From Geomonas edaphica (lineage in GTDB: Bacteria > Desulfobacterota > Desulfuromonadia > Geobacterales > Geobacteraceae): DNA of 64,000 nt. How positions within the stretch are numbered: position 1 is the stretch's first letter; every line of letters starts with the position of its first letter. The notes under the pieces were generated by a model, which was given only the letters and a program-made list of their open reading frames with translations, searched no databases and was not told the DNA's origin. The position numbers and the translations under genes were made by a program. The DNA lies in NCBI RefSeq assembly GCF_004917075.1, contig NZ_SSYB01000005.1:248001-312000 (forward strand). The letters are read 5' to 3'. Below are positions 8,850 through 17,548 of the stretch, piece after piece.

Positions 8850-9147
8850 TGGGTAACCTTCCGGTTCACTCTGGTGGGATCGTGGCTGTGAGAGTATGTC
8901 TGCGGTAACGCTGCATTCATACTCTTCTCGGCATTTACCGGTAAAACTGAAGGAGAGATTGGCGGGCGGCTTCATCTCATTCCAGGTGGTGCTCATACAG
9001 CGGCATCACTCACTATGACAGAACAATTGCACTTAGGCGGGAGGGGACGGGACGAGCAGAAGCGCGCCCTAACGGCGAAAGCTTCCCTGATGCACCTGCG
9101 AGCTGGGGGAGATTTCGGCACAGGAGTGGACGGTGCAGGGATCATTG

Positions 9148-10746
9148 TTACAGAGGTGGGATGCGGTCGACCTGCCACAGCTTAGCGAGCATCTCGTGCA
9201 GCAGGTCCATCCGGTACGGCTTCGCCATAAAGGCGGCATGCCGATCGCGGTCGATGAACGGAGAGACCTCCTTCTTGCCATAGCCGCTGCAAAAAAGGAC
9301 GGGGAGCGACAGGTTCTTTTTGCGCAGTTCGTGGTATGCCTCGAGACCGTCCATCTCCGGCATGGTGAGGTCCATGACGACCAGGTCGATGTCCCCCTCG
9401 CGGTCGCGGTAGACTTCTAGCGCCTCAAGGCCGTTGCAGGCGGTGACGACCCTGCATCCCAGGGCGGTCAGGAGAACCGTGCCGACGCTGCGCAGCTCAG
9501 GTTCGTCGTCAACGAGGAGCACGGTGCCGTTAAGCGGCTCGCGCGGCCCGGGTGCCTGGGAGGCATCGTCACGGCGCGGAGTCTTTTCGTCTAATACGGT
9601 GCTTACGGGGAAGTAGACCTTGAAGGTGGTGCCGCTGCCCGGTGTGCTGAAAAGCTGCAACGCCCCCTTGTGCGATTTGATGATCCCCATGATGGCGGAC
9701 ATCCCGAGGCCGCGGCCGGTGAACTTGGTGCTGAAGAACGGCTCGAAGATCCGTCTCTGGGTCTCCTCGGTCATGCCGCAGCCGGTATCGCTCACCTGGA
9801 GGCGGACGTAGGGACCATGTAGGATCTCGCTGCCGAAGAAGTCGGCCTCGCCTTCCCCCACCGTGCAGCTTTCCAGAGCGACGCGTACCGTCCCTTTGCT
9901 GTCACCGATCGCCTCCACCGCGTTCACGATGATGTTCATTATGATCTGCTGGACCTGGCTGCGGTCTCCGGTCACCGGCGGCAGCCCATGGGGGAGCTCG
10001 CAGCTGAAGGAGACGTTCTTCTTGAAGGCGGGCTGGAGCATGCTGATAATCTCGCTCACCTGGGCACGGAGATCGATCTCGGACTGCACGAGCGGGCTTT
10101 TCCCGGCATAGGTCAGCATCTGGCGGCAGAGGTCGGCGGCCCGGTTTCCTGCGATCTCGATCTGCTCCAGGTGTTTCACCGTTTTGTCCGGGAGCGCGAT
10201 GTTGCGGGCCAGCACGCAGTGCCCGAGGATGATGGTCAGGATGTTGTTGAAATCGTGCGCGATGCCGCCGGTAAGGACGCCGAGGCTTTCGAGCTTTTGC
10301 GTTTGTTGCAGCTGTTGTTCCAGTGCGAGTCGATATTCCTCGGCCTTCTTGCGTTCGGTGATGTCCCGGGCTACGTGCACGCAGGCGGCAAGCTCGCCGA
10401 CCTCGTTGTAGAGGGGAGAGACGGATATCTCAAAGAAGCCGCCCAGATGCTTTTCCTCGATCTCAACGTTCGGGGCCTCGCCATCTTCCATGAGCCGCAG
10501 GAAAGGGCAGGTGTCCGGGGATGCCTTTAGCCCGTGGAAGATCTCGTAGCATTTGCGGCCGGGGAGCTCGGATGGATGCATCCCGACCCGCTCCGCCATG
10601 GCGCGGTTGACCCGGGTGATGGTGTGCCGGGTGTCGGTTATGAAGATGAGGTCGGGGACCGCGTCGAAGGTGAGTTCCCATTCCCGTTTCCCGCGGCTAA
10701 GCGCCTCGTATAGGAACTGGGTGGACAGGTGGGTTTCTGCTAGCAT
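9148..10746 (-). CDS. PAS hybrid sensor histidine kinase with receiver domain
   Basis: 532 residues without transmembrane segments. The order is: a PAS domain (about 25-140, FDAVPDLIFITD), a short linker coiled coil (ERKKAEEYRLALEQQLQQ), a HisKA region with the phosphoacceptor in GGIAHDFNNILT, and a HATPase_c domain with N, G1 and G2 boxes (NIIVNAVEA, VSDTGCGM, GRGLGMSA). A C-terminal receiver domain carries the DDE acid pair and the phospho-Asp in VVMDLTMPEMDG. It is a cytoplasmic four-step phosphorelay-type kinase. GGAGG lies 7 nt before the ATG at 10746. A GEMM riboswitch lies upstream, so its expression is probably set by a cyclic dinucleotide. Confidence 0.92.
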   Translation of the reverse strand: MLAETHLSTQFLYEALSRGKREWELTFDAVPDLIFITDTRHTITRVNRAMAERVGMHPSELPGRKCYEIFHGLKASPDTCPFLRLMEDGEAPNVEIEEKHLGGFFEISVSPLYNEVGELAACVHVARDITERKKAEEYRLALEQQLQQTQKLESLGVLTGGIAHDFNNILTIILGHCVLARNIALPDKTVKHLEQIEIAGNRAADLCRQMLTYAGKSPLVQSEIDLRAQVSEIISMLQPAFKKNVSFSCELPHGLPPVTGDRSQVQQIIMNIIVNAVEAIGDSKGTVRVALESCTVGEGEADFFGSEILHGPYVRLQVSDTGCGMTEETQRRIFEPFFSTKFTGRGLGMSAIMGIIKSHKGALQLFSTPGSGTTFKVYFPVSTVLDEKTPRRDDASQAPGPREPLNGTVLLVDDEPELRSVGTVLLTALGCRVVTACNGLEALEVYRDREGDIDLVVMDLTMPEMDGLEAYHELRKKNLSLPVLFCSGYGKKEVSPFIDRDRHAAFMAKPYRMDLLHEMLAKLWQVDRIPPL

Positions 10747-10943
10747 GCTTTCCCCTCCATGTTCGCCGGAGGGTGTTGCAGGAAAAAGGCGCAGCCGGCG
10801 CGGTGGCGCAGGTGCACCCCCTGCTGCAGGGCGAGGCTTAGGTTTATATAGCAGCCGCAGTTTTTCAGTGGTACGCCGCTTATCTGGCGCGTGATGGTGA
10901 GCGAGCGGAAAACCACGACGGGGCTGAAGAGGGTGCAACGCAT
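10740..10943 (-). CDS. Small 67-residue ORF between riboswitch and kinase
   Basis: MRCTLFSPVVVF... to ...ANMEGKAC, a Cys-containing small protein (five Cys). GGAG lies 9 nt upstream of the ATG. Its stop codon overlaps the start of the hybrid kinase (ATGCTAG), the arrangement expected for translational coupling. It is the first ORF after the riboswitch terminator. No family is recognised; it could be a real small protein, a leader peptide, or chance. Confidence 0.4.
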   Translation of the reverse strand: MRCTLFSPVVVFRSLTITRQISGVPLKNCGCYINLSLALQQGVHLRHRAGCAFFLQHPPANMEGKAC

Positions 10944-10993
10944 GACGATAATCTCCCCTGGGCCTGCACTCCAGTGAGCTCTGCCTCGGAACG

Positions 10994-11040
10994 CAAAAAA
11001 GCCGGGGCAGAATATCCAGTGATATTTCGGCAACCCGGCT
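10994..11040 (-). terminator. Expression-platform terminator of the GEMM riboswitch
   Basis: AGCCGGG (11034-11040) pairs with CCCGGCT (11000-11006) on the minus strand, with an internal AATATC/GATATT stem, followed by TTTTTT. The 5' arm is part of the aptamer P1b region, so ligand binding should block the terminator and switch expression on. Confidence 0.75.
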
Positions 11041-11098
11041 GTCTCAGGGAGACCCAATAGGCTTTCCGCCCCATCCTCGCGGATGGTTGAGTATTATC
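11021..11098 (-). ncRNA. GEMM-I cyclic dinucleotide riboswitch aptamer (GEMM-Ib-like)
   Basis: The minus-strand transcript has the GEMM-I core. There is a P1 stem GAUA/UAUC, the segment UACUCAACC, a P2 hairpin CCAUCC-GCGA-GGAUGG with a GNRA tetraloop, then GGCGGAAAGCC, and a P3 stem ending in GCCGGGUUGCCGAA. Aligned by eye to the Vibrio Vc2 aptamer (GGGCAAACC / GACGCAAAGCC), the position equivalent to Vc2 G20 is A here. A at this position is the hallmark of GEMM-Ib aptamers from Geobacter that prefer 3',3'-cGAMP. The fold is clear from sequence; the ligand preference is inference. A terminator overlaps the 3' part. Confidence 0.85.
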
Positions 11099-11220
11099 GT
11101 CTATCTTGCAGTTATGTATGTGTCTTGAAAATTATGCACATTGCCCTCTCCGATGTCAATAAAATGGCTATGTACTTACGGTGAATCCCTGTGAGTTGAA
11201 TCACTAAAAGAGAAGTTACC

Positions 11221-13134
11221 TCAGAAGTAGCAGTTAAGGAGAACTCTTGCTTCTGGGACTGCGTGTCCGGAGACATCGCCGTAACTTAAGACGAGTGCCA
11301 GACTTTGGTGCTGTGCCAGCCTGAAGTTCTGCGCGAGGCTTGCTTTGAGCGATATGCGGTCGTCACCTACAACGTAGAAGAAGGCCTCACCCAGAACCTG
11401 AACTTTCCACCAGTCGCGCACCTGCTCGAGCGCGCCAAGCGACACGCCAGGGGCCGCCGCAACCGACCCGCGTAGCCTTTTCCCCGCGTTTATGTCCGCC
11501 TCGGCGAAGCCATACAGGATGCCGCCGAAGGGGGACCTGCGCGCAAGCCCGCCGCCGCTGTTCAGCCGGAAGATCAGGGAATCCCGGCCGTCTTTCATCA
11601 CCTCGGTGTCCCATCCCGCTGCGATCTTCCAGGAGAAGGGTCTGAAGAAGCGGTCCCTCGGGGCGGCGGAGAGGATGTCGAGCAGGTGCATGGTGCGCAG
11701 CCTCAGGCGTTCCTGCTCCGGAACGTAGTCGACGAGCGTGTCGAAGAACTTGATCTGCGCCCCGGCTAGGTACCCCTGGTCCGGGTCGAGGAGACCGTGG
11801 AAGGCCGGTTGCAGGTGAACTGCGATATAACCGTCGCCGCGGCGCGCCCCGCCGCCGATGCCGACCGTGCTCGTGCGATGCCCGGCGTCGGGAGGGGGAG
11901 GGGGGGCGATGTCGTAGGCGGCCTCTCCCTTGCCGAGCGCGCTCCGCTCCGCGAGGATCTTCAGGTAGAGCCGGTTGTAGTCCTGAGGCTCGAGCTCCTT
12001 TCGGGACAGGCGCAGCTGGATGAGTTCGGCCCCCAGGTCAAGGATCTCCCGCCTTTGTTCGTCGCCGGCATCGCCCGCGTGCAGGCTTTTCGCCTCCCGT
12101 TTCCCTTGGGCGAGCTCGAGGGCCGCCTGCTGCCCTTGTTCGTCAAGCAGCGAGGCGATCTGCGCGATGCGCCTTCCCTGCGACGGGCGGTAGACCGCGT
12201 CCTCGAGGATGCCGCTTTGCCTTGCGATGTCGATGGTGTTGGTTGGCAGCACGAAGACGCCGGTTTGGTCCGACAGGTGCAGCGTCGGGCGTGCCGCCTC
12301 GAGCAGAAACAGTAGGTTGTAAGAGCAGTTCTCGTCGAGGAAGTAGTAGTCCGAGGAGATGCGCTGCAGCTCCAGGGCGTGCAGGAGCAGGCGCTCCACC
12401 TCCTCCCTGGAGAGCCTAAGCCGGTACTCCCACATGTCTCGGTGCTCGAGGTCGGCGTACTCCTTCACCTTCTCGTAGTAGGGAAGGAGGGAATAGTACC
12501 CCTTGTAGAAGCCGGAGAGCCCCTTGAAGGCGTAGAGAAAACCGTTGGTGTCGTTGGCGTCAGCCGCGTAGTTCACCGCGTATGAGATGAGGCTGCTTTT
12601 GCTGCTGCCGTCGATGCGGATCAGGGTGTGCCCGAACATCGAGGCGGGACTGTTGATGTGTCCGACCGGGAAGACGAGGACCGCGGAACGCGCATCGATG
12701 GTGCGCAACTGCTCCTTTTGTTCCGAGCAGGCGGTGGCAGGAAGCCGCGCCGGGTCGACGTGCAACTGTTCGCTGAGCCAGGCAAGGCGTGCCGGGAAGC
12801 GGCAGATGGGGTGCTCTCCGTCGGGAGCGGACGGCGTGAAAAACGCGTGGATGGTCGCTTCGAGCTCCGCCTCGGGGTCGGTTCTGCCGGTGCGGGACAG
12901 GAAAAAGGCCGGATCGGAGATGCGGCTTATCGTGCCGACAGTGAGCTTTTTCTTGTAGTGCAGCAGGATGTGCCAGCCCCGCTGCTCCGCGAGGTGAGCT
13001 TCCCTGGCTTTGCAGAGCAACTGGTCAGGGTAGGTGGCGGCGTCCTCGGCAACGGACGCGGCGGCGGTGCAGAGGACGAACGCGAAGGCGAGGAAGGTGT
13101 GACGCAGCAGGGATCGTGTCATTACAGTGCTCAT
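11221..13134 (-). CDS. DUF4105 (Lnb N-terminal periplasmic) envelope protein
   Basis: About 637 residues. A signal peptide (FLAFAFVLCTAAASVAE) precedes a domain with conserved HINSPASMFGHTLIRID and FLDENCSYNLLFLLEAARP, the His/Cys motifs of DUF4105/Lnb_N proteins, which may form a papain-like thiol catalytic pair. The C-terminal third has alternating beta strands and ends in an aromatic residue (LLNCYF), as in outer membrane barrels. The start is uncertain: ATG 13134 and ATG 13122 are in frame and neither has a good ribosome site. A terminator separates it from the upstream DUF3015 gene, so it may have its own promoter. Confidence 0.8.
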   Translation of the reverse strand: MSTVMTRSLLRHTFLAFAFVLCTAAASVAEDAATYPDQLLCKAREAHLAEQRGWHILLHYKKKLTVGTISRISDPAFFLSRTGRTDPEAELEATIHAFFTPSAPDGEHPICRFPARLAWLSEQLHVDPARLPATACSEQKEQLRTIDARSAVLVFPVGHINSPASMFGHTLIRIDGSSKSSLISYAVNYAADANDTNGFLYAFKGLSGFYKGYYSLLPYYEKVKEYADLEHRDMWEYRLRLSREEVERLLLHALELQRISSDYYFLDENCSYNLLFLLEAARPTLHLSDQTGVFVLPTNTIDIARQSGILEDAVYRPSQGRRIAQIASLLDEQGQQAALELAQGKREAKSLHAGDAGDEQRREILDLGAELIQLRLSRKELEPQDYNRLYLKILAERSALGKGEAAYDIAPPPPPDAGHRTSTVGIGGGARRGDGYIAVHLQPAFHGLLDPDQGYLAGAQIKFFDTLVDYVPEQERLRLRTMHLLDILSAAPRDRFFRPFSWKIAAGWDTEVMKDGRDSLIFRLNSGGGLARRSPFGGILYGFAEADINAGKRLRGSVAAAPGVSLGALEQVRDWWKVQVLGEAFFYVVGDDRISLKASLAQNFRLAQHQSLALVLSYGDVSGHAVPEARVLLNCYF

Positions 13135-13161
13135 AGCATGGTTTGAGACGTTACAGCAGAC

Positions 13162-13195
13162 AAAAAACGGGTGCACAGCTTTTGCTGTGCACCCG
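13162..13195 (-). terminator. Terminator of the DUF3015 gene
   Basis: A perfect 12-bp stem (CGGGTGCACAGC with its complement) and a 4-nt loop, followed by six Ts on the minus strand, 23 bp after the stop codon. Confidence 0.9.
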
Positions 13196-13217
13196 GCTGA
13201 GAAAAGGCTGCCCTGTC

Positions 13218-13688
13218 CTAGTTGTTGTTTACCGCCACCGCGTTGTCGATCACCTCGGCCATCACGATCTTGTCGGAAGTGAAGATGCTGCTGAAGTTAG
13301 CCTGCAGCTTCGCCTTGAAGGCGTCCCCTTCGGCCCCTTTCACACCGAGCATCTCGACGAAGGTATCGAGGGTTTCACCCTTGCCCATGGCGATCTCTTT
13401 TGCGAGGTTGTCCATGTTCGCGCGCACGAACTGGTTCAGCTTCTCGTTCTGGACGATCTTGCTCGGCTGCTGGCACTCGGAGGTACCGGAGGAGATGCCG
13501 AAGGTCTGGGAACCCGAGGTGCCGTTGGTGGTGGCCTGGAAGGCCTGGAGGATGATCGAGTTGTCGGCCTTGTTCTGGAAGATCATGGTGCCGAGGCCGC
13601 ATCCTACGTTGGTATGGGCCTGGCCGGCGGCGAAAGCGGAAGCACTGCTCAACAGGGTGATTACGAAAGCGATCAGTACCTTTTTCAT
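13218..13688 (-). CDS. DUF3015 family secreted protein
   Basis: The 156-residue protein has a clear signal peptide (MKKVLIAFVITLLSSASAFA), then NVGCGLGTMIF and GTSECQQPSKI, with the two cysteines and the GCGLG start typical of DUF3015. It is predicted to be periplasmic or envelope-associated; the biochemical role is unknown. It is monocistronic: a strong promoter lies upstream and a strong terminator follows. Confidence 0.88.
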   Translation of the reverse strand: MKKVLIAFVITLLSSASAFAAGQAHTNVGCGLGTMIFQNKADNSIILQAFQATTNGTSGSQTFGISSGTSECQQPSKIVQNEKLNQFVRANMDNLAKEIAMGKGETLDTFVEMLGVKGAEGDAFKAKLQANFSSIFTSDKIVMAEVIDNAVAVNNN

Positions 13689-13721
13689 TTTTGGGTCTCC
13701 TTTTTTAGGAAATTTTCACCA

Positions 13722-13749
13722 AGTATAAGGGGACCTTTCTTGCTGTCAA
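13722..13749 (-). promoter_or_regulatory. Sigma-70 promoter of the DUF3015 gene
   Basis: TTGACA (13744-13749), a 16-bp spacer and TATACT (13722-13727) on the minus strand, 34 bp before the start codon. Confidence 0.75.
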
Positions 13750-13869
13750 CCTTCCGATGCAAAAAGATCGAAGCTTGCCGCGTGAGTCATCGCTTTGCGT
13801 CGGGGGGGGGCTGGATCAATACTTACGGCACTCGGCATGGATGTGAGAGCGCGCTGAGCGGGTGCAATG

Positions 13870-13901
13870 AATCGCCCCCCCTGTGATAAGGGGGGGCGAT
13901 T
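13870..13901. repeat. Perfect 12-bp GC hairpin in the 13.7-14.0 kb intergenic stretch
   Basis: AATCGCCCCCCC and its complement around an 8-nt loop (TGTGATAA). No T tract follows on either strand. The rest of 13750-14003 shows no gene. Confidence 0.5.
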
Positions 13902-14003
13902 GGATAAGCCATTCTGCGGAAAGCATCGACGACTGGCGAGGCTCTGTCGTCTTCTGCGCAGATGCCGTGAAGATGCACCTGTTGTTCGTTTGTGTCTTCG
14001 GTT

Positions 14004-15993
14004 TTACGCGAGCTTGAACCGTCCCACGATCTGTTGCAGTTCCGAGGCGAGGGTGGACATCTGCGTCGCCTCCCTTGCCGTCTCGTGCGCCCCGTTTGCC
14101 GTCTCGGAGACCACCCCGGTGATGGTGCCGATGTTGGCGGTTATCTCGCCGGTCACTGCGGTCTGCTCTTCCGCCGCGGTGGCGATCTGATGGATCTGTG
14201 TGGTGAGCTCCCCGATGGCGTTCAGGATCTGGTCGAGTGCCTCGCCGGAGCGTCGCGAGCTCTCCATGCCGCCCTCCACCTCCTGTACGCCGAGCTTCAT
14301 GCTTGTCACCGCCCCGTTCGTGTCACCCTGGATCGCCCTGATCATGGTGCCGATTTCCTTGGTGGCCCTGGTGGTTCTCTCCGCGAGCGCTCGCACCTCG
14401 TCGGCCACCACGGCGAAGCCGCGTCCCTGCTCGCCGGCCCGGGCCGCCTCGATGGCTGCGTTCAGCGCAAGCAGGTTCGTCTGGTCCGCGATGTCCTCGA
14501 TGGTACCGACGATGGCGCCGATCTCGTCGGAGCGGGTGCCGAGGTTTTGTACCGTCCGCGCCGACTCCTGGACCCTTTCTGCGATCTTTTGCATGCCGAT
14601 CAGGGTCTGCTGCACCACCTCGGCGCCGCCGCGCGCCGTGTCGCTGGCGCGGTTTGACGACTCCGCCGCCTGGGAGCAGTTGGCGGAGATGTCGTTCGAG
14701 GTGGCACTCATCTCCTCGCTCGCCGTGGCGACCGCGCCGGACTGCGAGGCAACTTCCTCGGCGGCGGTCGCTATCTGCACCGCGGTTGCGCTCAGTTGCT
14801 GGCATGACGTGGAGAGCTGCATGGTGTTGCTGGAAAGCTGCGCGACGATGCCGTGCACGTTCTCGATGAAGCGGTTGAACCAGGTGCTCACCTCGCCAAG
14901 TTCGTCCCTGCGTCCCACCTCAAGCCGTTTGGTGAGATCGCCTTCCCCCTCTGCGATGTCCTTTAGCATGCCGAGCATCCGGGAGAGCGGTCTCGTGATG
15001 CCGGCCGTGATGATGAAGCCGAGCAGGCAGGTGCCGAGGCTCGCCAGGGCGGCGAGCACGAGGCTCAGGATGAGGGTGACTTTGGCGCTGTGCGCGAGCC
15101 CGCCGGCAGTGGCGAGGATCTCCTTGGTGAGCACATCCTCGACCTCCTTCATGGTGTCGATCTTCTCGGTGATGGCCGGGAACCAGGTCTCGGCCGGGAT
15201 GCCGAAGTGCCCGGAGATACCCTTGGAGAGCACCGCACCCCTTATCTCCTCGACTTTCGCGAATACCGGGGTTTTCGCCTTCTCGTCAAAGGCGCTGATT
15301 GCCTCAGGCGAGGCGAACTTGCGGAACAGGTCAAGGTAGTCCTGCTGTGCTGCGAGTATGGTCATGGTGCGCTGCAGTCTATCTTGGTCGAGCGCATCCG
15401 CGGCGAGGACCGCATTCAGCGTTGCGCGTTCTTTTGCCGGTCTCCTCCTTGGCCTTCACGAAGCTGTAGTAGGCGGTTGCCTGGCGCATCACCTCGCGCT
15501 TGCCGCTTGTGGTGGCGACGGCGGCCACTACGTCCATATAGGAGTTGATGAGGCCGGTGTAGAAAGTGTAGGCCTGGGCGCCGGTGACCTGCAGGGTGTC
15601 GATCCCGGAGCGGGTCGTCTTCAGCTTGTCAATGGCGGCTGCGGCCGTGTCGAGGCTCGGCTTCACCAGCTTCACCGAGTCCTCGTTTTTTTTCTGGAAA
15701 GCGGTCACATCCTCGATCGCTTTGTCCACCTTGGCACGCTGCCCTGCGAGCTCCTCCTTGAATTTCGTACCTTTTGCATTGAGAAAGCCGGAGGTGTAGC
15801 CGCGCTCTTTCTGGATCTGGTGCGAGAGCTCTCCCACCTGCACCGCGAGAGCCGTCAATTTCTGGGTCTGGACCAATCCCTGGAGCAGCGCGTAGTCCTT
15901 CTTTGCGTTCCAGAGGGAAAAGAGCACCATTCCCAGGACGGGAACGGCGATCATCAACGACAGCTTCGTGCGTATCTTCAGGTTCTTCAACAT
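14004..15993 (-). pseudogene. NIT-domain methyl-accepting chemotaxis protein, frameshifted
   Basis: Two adjacent frames together give one chemoreceptor of about 662 residues. The N-terminal frame (15379-15993) has a membrane segment (LSLMIAVPVLGMVLFSLW) and a nitrate/nitrite-sensing domain (VGELSHQIQKERGYTSGFL). The C-terminal frame (14004-15365) finishes the NIT domain and has a second membrane segment, HAMP ([13 protein letters not shown]) and the signalling hairpin ([20 protein letters not shown]). Removing one base from the T4 run at 15432-15435 restores one frame, reading [20 protein letters not shown]. This is either a true mutation or a homopolymer error. The ATG at 15993 has an AGGA site. 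Confidence 0.88.
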
Positions 15994-16173
15994 GACGGAT
16001 ATTCCTTTCTTGCGGGGATGTTCCGGCCTCCCCTGCCTTCGGCCGCGGTGCATCGTGCTTCTTATCGTCGCAGTGAGGAGGTTTTGAATTTCGTTTTCAT
16101 ATCGGTGGCGGGTGCCGGAAACTTTAGCCAAAAATGTGGGGGGAGGAGAGGGGGCGAGAGGCGGTGGAGTGGA

Positions 16174-16210
16174 CAAAAAAAGGCCGCCGCACCTTTCGAT
16201 GCAGCGGCCT
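16174..16210 (-). terminator. Terminator of the hpt-permease operon
   Basis: AGGCCGC/GCGGCCT stem with a loop of about 16 nt, followed by seven Ts on the minus strand, 28 bp after the permease stop. Confidence 0.8.
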
Positions 16211-16237
16211 CGGGTTGCCGGTTGTGGCGGCGTCGGT

Positions 16238-17548
16238 TTACTTGGCGCCGAAGAGGAAGTAGGAGAGCGACAGGAGCGCCAGTACCCACATGCCCCCCTT
16301 CATCTCCTTGATGCGGCCCGTCGCCCCTTTCATGAGGGGATAGGCGATGAAGCCGGCGGTCATGCCGACCCCGATGTTGTAGGTGAAGATCATCAGCACC
16401 ACGGTCAGGAAGGCCGGGATCAGCTCGGTGAAGTCGTCGAAATCGATCTTCGCGAGCGGGCTGATCATGTAGGAGCCGATCACGATGAGGGCGATGCCGT
16501 AGGCGTGTGCCGGTACGATGGTGAAAAGCGGTGCGAAGAAGAGTGCGAGCAGGAAGAATAGCGCGGTGACGAGCGCGGTGAAGCCGGTGCGGCCACCTTC
16601 CTCGATACCGGCGGCCGACTCGATGTAGGCGCCGGTGGTGGTGGTGCCGAGGAGCGGCGCGGCGACTGTGGCCAGTGCGTCGGCCAGCATCGGCTTCTCG
16701 ATCTCCGGGAGGTTGCCGTTTTCATCGAGGAGGTCGGCGCGCATGGAGAGGCCGAGGAGTGTCCCGACCGTGTCGAGAAACGCCATGATGAAGATGGTCA
16801 GGATGATCGGGAAGAAGCCGGGGGTGAGGGCACCGGCGAAGTCGAGCTTGAAGAGGATCGGGGTGATGTCCGGCGGCATGCTCACGAAGGAGTTCGGAAG
16901 CGGGGTAACCTTGAGGATGATGGAGGCGATGGTGGTGACCACGATACCGATCATCATCGCCCCGAGCACCTTGCGTGAGATGAGCACCACGGTGAACAGC
17001 AGGCCGCAGACGGCGAGGAGCACCGAAGGGTGGGACAGGTCACCCAGTTTCACAGGCGCGCCCGGAACGCCGAGCACCACGATGCCGGTTTCGTTGAGGC
17101 CGATGAAGGTCAGGAATAGGCCGATGCCGGTTGCAAAGGCGCATTTGAGCGAAAGCGGGATCGATTCGGCAAGCCAGCTCCTCACCTTGAAAAGGGTGAG
17201 CAGGGTGAAGATGACGCCGGCGAAAAAGACGGCGGCGAGGGCGGTCTGCCAGGAATAACCCATCACCTTAACGACGACGAAGGCGATGAAGGCATTTTCG
17301 CTCATGTAGGGCGCGATGGCGAAGGGGCGGTTGGCGAAGAAGGCCATGAGCACGGTGCCGAAGACGGCGGCGATGATGGTCGCGGTGGTGGAGGGGCCGC
17401 GCGGAATGCCGGCATTCTCGAGGATGGCCGGGTTGACGATGATGATGTACGCCATGGTGAGGAAGGTGGTGAGACCGGCGATGATCTCACGCTTCATGGT
17501 GGTGCCGAAACGCTGGAACTGGAAGTAAGAGGCTATACGTGAGGTCAT
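16238..17548 (-). CDS. NCS2/AzgA family purine permease
   Basis: A 436-residue inner membrane transporter with about 12 to 14 hydrophobic segments. FGTTMKREIIAGLTTFLTMAYIIIVNP and FAIAPYMSENAFIAF are signature regions of the AzgA/PbuG branch, which imports hypoxanthine, adenine or guanine by proton symport. Its start codon overlaps the hpt stop (TAATG), so it is translationally coupled to the gene that salvages those bases. Together they form a purine salvage operon closed by the terminator at 16174. Confidence 0.9.
   Translation of the reverse strand: MTSRIASYFQFQRFGTTMKREIIAGLTTFLTMAYIIIVNPAILENAGIPRGPSTTATIIAAVFGTVLMAFFANRPFAIAPYMSENAFIAFVVVKVMGYSWQTALAAVFFAGVIFTLLTLFKVRSWLAESIPLSLKCAFATGIGLFLTFIGLNETGIVVLGVPGAPVKLGDLSHPSVLLAVCGLLFTVVLISRKVLGAMMIGIVVTTIASIILKVTPLPNSFVSMPPDITPILFKLDFAGALTPGFFPIILTIFIMAFLDTVGTLLGLSMRADLLDENGNLPEIEKPMLADALATVAAPLLGTTTTGAYIESAAGIEEGGRTGFTALVTALFFLLALFFAPLFTIVPAHAYGIALIVIGSYMISPLAKIDFDDFTELIPAFLTVVLMIFTYNIGVGMTAGFIAYPLMKGATGRIKEMKGGMWVLALLSLSYFLFGAK

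Noticed and set aside
13870-13901. Intrinsic terminator of the chemoreceptor or DUF3015 gene
   Set aside because: The stem is strong, but no T tract follows on either strand and it is not placed right after a gene read towards it except at distance.
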